Origin: Ereboglobus luteus
GTDB taxonomy: Bacteria > Verrucomicrobiota > Verrucomicrobiia > Opitutales > Opitutaceae
Length of the DNA stretch: 64,000 bases
Direction of reading: 5' to 3'
Assembly: GCF_003096195.1 (NCBI RefSeq)
Contig: NZ_CP023004.1
Coordinates: 2,460,501-2,524,500 of the forward strand
Below the pieces are notes generated by a model. That model was not told where the DNA came from. It ran no database searches and saw only the letters and a program-made list of their open reading frames with translations. Shown here one piece after another: positions 59,381 to 64,000 of the stretch (position 1 is the first letter of the stretch; each line of letters starts with the position of its first letter). Position numbers and translations under genes: made by a program.

Positions 59381-60919
59381 CTATTCCTCGTCCAGCGCGG
59401 GCAGGATTTCCAGATTGGTGTCGCCGTTGGGAAGGGCGGCTAGATGCCAGCGCTGGCGGGTTATTTTTTTCAGGAAGGCGCGGTCATGGCTGACGAGCAG
59501 CATGGCGCAAGGGCAATCCGCGAGCGCTTCCTCGAGGCAGAGAATGCTCGGCAGGTCCATGTGGTTCGTGGGTTCGTCCATCACGATCAGGTGCGGGCCG
59601 CGCACGATGCCGAGCGAGAGCAGGAGCTTGCGCACTTCGCCGGGGCTGGGCTGCGCGCTTTCAAGCAGGCGGGCGGGGCGCGAGCCGAGTCGGCTGATCG
59701 TTGTCATGATGCGGCCGCGCTCGTCGTTGGGGTGCAGTTTGATTTTTTCCAACAGCGCGCGCGAATCCTCCGCGGAAATTTCCTGTGGCACGCGCACGAG
59801 TTTGTCCCCGGGGATTTGTAGGTTGGAGAGGATGTGCCGGATGAGCGTGCTTTTGCCGGAGCCGTTTGCGCCGGTGAGCGCGATGCGGTCGGCGCCGCCG
59901 ATGGCGAGCTCGGGAAAATGCAGATGGCGGTTTTCGTTTTCGCCGAGCGGGAGCTTGCCCGCGGGCAGGCGCAGCAGGAAGTCGCGCGGCGAGTAGGATG
60001 CGCCGTCGATCCAGATGCCGGTTTCGTAACGCTTGGTGACTTGGATGGAGGCGCGCTCTTTTTCGACCCGGGCGGCGCGGCCGCGCATTTGCCCGGCGAG
60101 TTTGTTGGCGTAGGCGTCCTTGCCGGTGAGTTTGGCGAGGCCGCGCATGGCGCGTCCGTCAGGGTCGTTTTTGGTGAGCTTTTTCTGGTGCGAGCCGCGG
60201 GCGGCGGCGGCTTTTTGCTCGGCGATGACGCGGCGGCGCTGCGCCTCGGCGCGCAGACGGGCGGCGGCGTGTTTGAGCGCGTCGCTTTCGTTTTGCGCGG
60301 TTTGCTCCTCAATGTCCTGCTGGGCGAGCGCCTCGGTGATGTTTCCGGGGCGGAGCGTGGCGCGTCCATGGTCGAGCATGAGGCACCGGGTGCAGAGTTC
60401 GTCGAGGAGTTCGCGGTCGTGGCTGACGAGGATGCCGGCGCCGTGGTAGTTTTTCAGGACTTGGATGAGAAGTGCGCGCGCGTCGGAGTCGATGTGGTTG
60501 GTCGGTTCGTCGAGCGCGAGGATGGCGGGCTCCCTCCAGAAGGCCGTCGCGATTTGCGCGCGCTTGCGCTCGCCGTGGCTGAGTGTGTGCCAGCGCTCGG
60601 GCCAGTCGTCGCCGATGCGCAGGCGCGATTTGAGCGCGGAGGCGTCGGGCGCCCAGATGAAATCCTCGAAGAACGGCGGCGGGTCGTCGGTGCGCTGGGC
60701 GACGTAGAGCGCGAGGCCGTTTGCGTGCGCGCTGCCGTGCGCGGGCGCGAGCGCGCCGGTGGCGATTTGGAGCAGCGTGGTTTTGCCGGAGCCGTTTGCG
60801 CCGACGATGCCGGTCCAGGTGCGGGCGGGAAATTGCACGGTCAGGTTTTCAAAGATTGGCGCGCCCATGCCGGGATAGGAAAACTCGATGTCGGTGAGCG
60901 TGAGTTGTGCGGAAGACAT
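59381..60919 (-). CDS. ABC-F family ATPase
   Basis: A 512-residue soluble protein with two ABC nucleotide-binding domains and no membrane part. Domain 1: GIVGANGSGKTT, LSHGERKRAQIA and LALDEPTNHID. An Arg/Lys-rich linker of ~100 residues follows (GSHQKKLTKNDPDGRAMRG). Domain 2: ALTGANGSGKST, SPGEVRKLLL and LIVMDEPTNHMD. Such proteins act at the ribosome E site as translation factors or antibiotic-resistance factors. I cannot assign a housekeeping (EttA, Uup, YheS) or resistance subtype. The start at MSSAQLTLTD is preferred because the upstream extension is basic and lacks family similarity. Confidence 0.92.
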   Translation of the reverse strand: MSSAQLTLTDIEFSYPGMGAPIFENLTVQFPARTWTGIVGANGSGKTTLLQIATGALAPAHGSAHANGLALYVAQRTDDPPPFFEDFIWAPDASALKSRLRIGDDWPERWHTLSHGERKRAQIATAFWREPAILALDEPTNHIDSDARALLIQVLKNYHGAGILVSHDRELLDELCTRCLMLDHGRATLRPGNITEALAQQDIEEQTAQNESDALKHAAARLRAEAQRRRVIAEQKAAAARGSHQKKLTKNDPDGRAMRGLAKLTGKDAYANKLAGQMRGRAARVEKERASIQVTKRYETGIWIDGASYSPRDFLLRLPAGKLPLGENENRHLHFPELAIGGADRIALTGANGSGKSTLIRHILSNLQIPGDKLVRVPQEISAEDSRALLEKIKLHPNDERGRIMTTISRLGSRPARLLESAQPSPGEVRKLLLSLGIVRGPHLIVMDEPTNHMDLPSILCLEEALADCPCAMLLVSHDRAFLKKITRQRWHLAALPNGDTNLEILPALDEE

Positions 60920-61230
60920 TGCGGAAATTTTGGATTTTCGATTGCGGATTTGACGGACTGTCAGCCTTGCGGCCTCGGTAGGATTTGGGAAACCCGCGAC
61001 AATGATGACGTGTGTCGCGGACCGGATAAACTTGAATGTCCGCGAAACCATCCGCGTCCGGGGGACGCGTAGGGAATGCGGTTCAAAAATAAGTTTAGCG
61101 AATCGAAATCATATTGGCCCGGACGACTGCGCCGCCGAGTGGAAAACATGTAGAACAGGTTTCGCGGATTCGTCCAGTTTCAAAAAAACAGCGGCGCGAG
61201 CGACTCGTGCCGCGTTCTCATTCCCGGGGT
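60920..61230. other. 311-base intergenic region
   Basis: It separates the ABC-F start from the amino-acid ABC transporter ATPase stop. It contains several GC-rich short inverted repeats (for example around CCGCGAC...GTCGCGG at 60991-61021), which could end the transporter mRNA. No gene was seen. Confidence 0.45.
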
Positions 61231-62001
61231 TCAGAGCATGTTTTCCAGGAATGCGCGGGCGCGCTTGTGGATGGGGTTCTCGAAAAACTCGGCGGAGGGG
61301 CGCGCCTCTAGGATTTCGCCGTTGTCCATAAAAATAACCCGGTTGGCGACTTCGCGGGCGAAAGCCATCTCGTGCGTGACGACGAGCATGGTCATGCGGG
61401 CCTCGGCGAGCTGGCGCATGGTGCGCAGGACTTCGCCCGTGAGTTCGGGGTCGAGCGAGGACGTGGGTTCGTCGAAGAGCATGATTTCGGGGCGCATGGC
61501 GAGGGCGCGGGCGATGGCGAGCCGTTGTTTTTGCCCGCCGGAAATTTGCGAGGGGTAGGCGTCGCACTTGTCCCAGATGCCGACTTTGTTGAGGAGGATT
61601 TCGGCCTCGGGGAGAATGTCAGCGCGGGCGCGCCTGGCCACGGTCATCGGCGCGGCGATGACGTTTTCCAGCACGGTCATGTGCGGGAAAAGGTTGAAGT
61701 GCTGGAACACCATTCCCATGCGCGCGCGGATGCGGCGGACCTTGGAGTCGGGCGCGTGGCGGCAATGCCCGTCGGGCGTGGTGTGCGCGAGGTTGTCGCC
61801 CCCGATGTCGATGCGCCCGCTGTCGATTTTTTCGAGGCGGTTGAGGCAGCGCAGGAATGTGCTTTTGCCGGAGCCGGAGGGGCCGATGATGGCGACCACT
61901 TCGCGTTCGGCGAGGTCGAGCGAAACGCCCTTGAGAACTTGGAGCTCGCCGAAACTTTTGCGGACATCGACCGCCCTGATCATTGTCTTTTTCTCAGTCA
62001 T
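61231..62001 (-). CDS. Polar amino-acid ABC transporter ATP-binding protein
   Basis: Energises amino-acid import. The 256 residues have Walker A GPSGSGKST, Q-loop, signature SGGQKQRLAIARAL, Walker B IMLFDEPTSSLDPE and the switch VVTHEMAFAREVANRVIFMDNG. Sequence class is GlnQ/HisP. The start overlaps the permease stop by eight bases; an alternative start six codons downstream (MIRAVDVRKSFG) is possible. It is the last gene of the three-gene operon. One extra segment before the Q-loop (TTPDGHCRHAPDSK) is a short insertion relative to GlnQ. Confidence 0.94.
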   Translation of the reverse strand: MTEKKTMIRAVDVRKSFGELQVLKGVSLDLAEREVVAIIGPSGSGKSTFLRCLNRLEKIDSGRIDIGGDNLAHTTPDGHCRHAPDSKVRRIRARMGMVFQHFNLFPHMTVLENVIAAPMTVARRARADILPEAEILLNKVGIWDKCDAYPSQISGGQKQRLAIARALAMRPEIMLFDEPTSSLDPELTGEVLRTMRQLAEARMTMLVVTHEMAFAREVANRVIFMDNGEILEARPSAEFFENPIHKRARAFLENML

Positions 62002-62644
62002 AGACGGCGTAGTGTTTTTCCATGCGCTGGAAGACCCAGGTGAGCAGGAAGGTCATGAGCAAATAAAAGACGGCCGCGACGACGAAGGGCGCGGGGCTGA
62101 AATCGCGGAGCACGATGCCGCGGACAACTTTCAACAGGTCGCTGAGCGCGAGTACGTAGATGAGTGAGGTGTCCTTGACGAGCGTGATGGTTTCGTTGCT
62201 GAGGGGCGGAAGGACGCGCTTGATGACCTGCGGCATCACGATGTGGCGCATCGTTTGCAGGTAGGTGTAGCCGAGAACCTTGGCTCCCTCATACTGGCCC
62301 TTGTCGATCGACTGGATGCCTGCGCGGAAAACCTCGGAAAGGTATGCGGCGTAGTTGAGCGTGAAGGCGATGACTGCGGTGAGAAAATCGGGGAGGATGA
62401 TCGGAAAGCCGGGGATGTTTGGCAGCGCGAAATAGATAAAGAACATTTGCAGCATGAGCGGCGTGCCGCGCATGAGCCAGATGTAGGCGTTGACGCCGGC
62501 GGTGAGCAGGCGAAAACGCGAGATGCGCATGAGCGCGAGCGCGAGGCCGAGCGGCATCGCAAGAATCACCGTGATGAAAAACAGCTCAAGCGTGACCCGG
62601 GCTCCGTGGAGAAGCGGGACGATGTTGTTGAACAGAGTGTCCAT
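61994..62644 (-). CDS. Polar amino-acid ABC transporter permease
   Basis: A 216-residue HisMQ-type inner-membrane protein with about five transmembrane segments and the EAA loop (YLSEVFRAGIQSIDKGQYEGAKVLG) that contacts the ATPase. Start MDTLFNNIVPLLHGARVTL is typical. A single permease implies a homodimer. Overlaps the ATPase gene and follows the binding-protein gene by 75 bases. Confidence 0.94.
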   Translation of the reverse strand: MDTLFNNIVPLLHGARVTLELFFITVILAMPLGLALALMRISRFRLLTAGVNAYIWLMRGTPLMLQMFFIYFALPNIPGFPIILPDFLTAVIAFTLNYAAYLSEVFRAGIQSIDKGQYEGAKVLGYTYLQTMRHIVMPQVIKRVLPPLSNETITLVKDTSLIYVLALSDLLKVVRGIVLRDFSPAPFVVAAVFYLLMTFLLTWVFQRMEKHYAVYD

Positions 62645-62719
62645 TCGTTTGCCTCGAATGATTAACCCGCGCGCGGCCCTTGATTTGGCGCCGCCGGGGA
62701 CGCGAGGATGGGTTTGGTG

Positions 62720-63517
62720 TTATTTGATGACGTTTCCGCCAAACCACGCACGGGAGATGTGCACGGCGGTGCCGTCCCGTTTCATTTCGTTGAGCACATT
62801 TTGCAGGCGCTCGAGAAGGTCGGTGTCGTCCTTGCGCACACCGATGCCGTATTCCTCGGTGCCAAAGTGTTCCCAGAGGATGACGTAATTTTCCGGTTTT
62901 TTGGCGACGTAATAACGGCCCACAACCTCGTCCACGACGACGGCGTCGAGGCGTCCAATTTCCAAGTCCATGAGCGCGGTGACGTTGTCGGCGTATGTTT
63001 TCATTTCACTGAAACTTTCAAATGCCTTGGTGTCGCGCTTGACGGCGTCAATCGCGCTGCTGCCCTCCTGGATTCCGATGACTTTGCCGGCCAGCGCGTC
63101 CTTCGTGCGAATGGGGGATTTCGACGAGACGACGATGACTTGGTGGTTCTCCATGTAGGGATCGGTGAAGGCGATTTTCTCCTTGCGCTCCTCGAGGATT
63201 GTGAGGCCGTTCCAGATGACATCGATGCGCTTGCTGGAGAGCTCCGCCTCCTTGGAGTTCCAGTCGATGGGCTTGAACTCGACGGCGCAACCCATGCGCT
63301 TGAACGCCTCGCGAGCCATGTCTATGTCGAAGCCGACGATGTTGTGCTGCTCGTCGCGAAAGCCCATGGGCGGAAAACTGTCGTCGAGTCCGACGACGAT
63401 TTTTTGGTTTTGCGCGCTGCCGGAAGCGCCCGTCCGAGCGGAATCATTTTTGCCGCAAGCCGCGAAAAGAAGGCTCGCAGCCAGCGCGACCAGGACGGAA
63501 AAGAGTCTAATTTGCAT
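62720..63517 (-). CDS. Amino-acid ABC transporter substrate-binding lipoprotein
   Basis: A 265-residue solute-binding protein (SBP_bac_3 family). The signal peptide ends in the lipobox LFAAC with C21 lipidated, anchoring it at the periplasmic face of the membrane. The mature fold shows KIVVGLDDSFPPMGFRDEQ, GFDIDMAREAFKRMG, RIDVIWNGLTI, KIAFTDPYMENHQVIVV and GRLDAVVVDEVVGRYYV, placing it with GlnH/FliY/cystine-type binding proteins. The specific amino acid cannot be read from sequence. First gene of the operon. Confidence 0.94.
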   Translation of the reverse strand: MQIRLFSVLVALAASLLFAACGKNDSARTGASGSAQNQKIVVGLDDSFPPMGFRDEQHNIVGFDIDMAREAFKRMGCAVEFKPIDWNSKEAELSSKRIDVIWNGLTILEERKEKIAFTDPYMENHQVIVVSSKSPIRTKDALAGKVIGIQEGSSAIDAVKRDTKAFESFSEMKTYADNVTALMDLEIGRLDAVVVDEVVGRYYVAKKPENYVILWEHFGTEEYGIGVRKDDTDLLERLQNVLNEMKRDGTAVHISRAWFGGNVIK

Positions 63518-63625
63518 GTGTCAATAGACTTAAAACAGAGGCGAAAGGTCAAGACGCATGTTCCATACACAGCCGCCCGGCGGGGCGCGGCCGATTGTTT
63601 GGAAACGCGCTTTGGCGGTGCTTCA

Positions 63626-64000
63626 TTATGCGAGCAACGATTTGAGATCGGTGAGTGTGAGTTTTGCGCTGAGTGCGTCGCTTGCCTCGAAGACGTCGGA
63701 GAGCAGCGCGCGTTTGCTTTCCTGAAGCTGGAGAACCTTTTCCTCAACGGTGCCGCTGCAAATGAGTTTGTAGCTGGTGACGACTCGTTTTTGCCCGATG
63801 CGGTGGGCGCGGTCGGTTGCCTGCGCCTCGACTGCGGGATTCCACCACGGGTCGAAGTGCACGACGGTGTCGGCGGCGGTGAGGTTGAGGCCGGTGCCGC
63901 CGGCCTTGAGCGAGATGAGAAAAACGGGAGGTTCGGGCGCGCCGGCGGGCGGATTGTTGAAGCGGTCAACCTCGGCCTGGCGCGCGCGAACGGACATGGA
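63626..64000 (-). CDS. SNF2-family helicase/ATPase, C-terminal fragment (5' end outside window)
   Basis: The visible 124 residues are the end of the second RecA-like lobe: [25 protein letters not shown] (motif V) and [24 protein letters not shown] (motif VI with the arginine fingers), then the C-terminal [23 protein letters not shown] brace typical of Swi2/Snf2 proteins. These are dsDNA-translocating ATPases acting in repair or transcription recycling (for example RapA-like). The rest of the gene extends past the window. Confidence 0.93.
   Translation of the reverse strand, partial: SMSVRARQAEVDRFNNPPAGAPEPPVFLISLKAGGTGLNLTAADTVVHFDPWWNPAVEAQATDRAHRIGQKRVVTSYKLICSGTVEEKVLQLQESKRALLSDVFEASDALSAKLTLTDLKSLLA

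Overview
The window is GC-rich chromosomal DNA from what looks like an anaerobic member of the Verrucomicrobia, most likely Opitutaceae. This is inferred from gene content: a type III glutamine synthetase, DUF1080/Gfo-Idh/TIM-barrel sugar genes, a giant adhesin built of autotransporter-associated repeats and Chlamydia-Pmp-like repeats, and a single-chain pyruvate:ferredoxin oxidoreductase. No rRNA or tRNA gene was seen.

Layout. 1-5.2 kb: 3' part of a uracil-DNA glycosylase, then opgG, a small membrane-gene and opgH for osmoregulated glucans. 5.3-8.8 kb: aroC divergent from glnN. 9-13 kb: a minus-strand sugar operon (DUF1080 protein, TAT-exported Gfo/Idh oxidoreductase, TIM-barrel/DUF1080 fusion) suited to keto-sugar-type glycoside breakdown. 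13-16.2 kb: rsmE divergent from a double class II aldolase and a sugar isomerase. 16.2-19.4 kb: hemD and an adaptive-response pair (AdaA-AlkA fusion, Ogt). 19.8-39.6 kb: one ~6,600-residue autotransporter, broken into two frames at a G7 tract. 40-43.5 kb: accessory DNA with an AT-rich lipoprotein gene and an AbiEi/AbiEii module bracketed by direct repeats that include the 3' end of trpB.

44-55 kb: trpB preceded by a leader peptide with Trp codons and an intrinsic terminator (a trp attenuator); clpS, a DUF2017-like gene and a metal-binding membrane protein; an EF-hand membrane protein; an AlkZ-like protein; glpF-glpK; then an AT-rich, overlapping two-gene island encoding a ParB/Srx-HTH protein and an Mrr-type nuclease. 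55-64 kb: nifJ with an in-frame palindromic insertion, an ABC-F ATPase, a polar amino-acid ABC transporter, and the 3' end of a SNF2 helicase gene.

The strongest observations are the trp attenuator, the ParB/Mrr pair as a candidate uncharacterised defence system, the repeat-bracketed AbiE module at trpB, and two reading-frame breaks that both fall at G7 tracts and are both repaired by one extra G. Also notable are octamer CTTCAGYC tracts shared between an intergenic region and three homologous positions inside the adhesin gene, and the palindromic insertion in nifJ.
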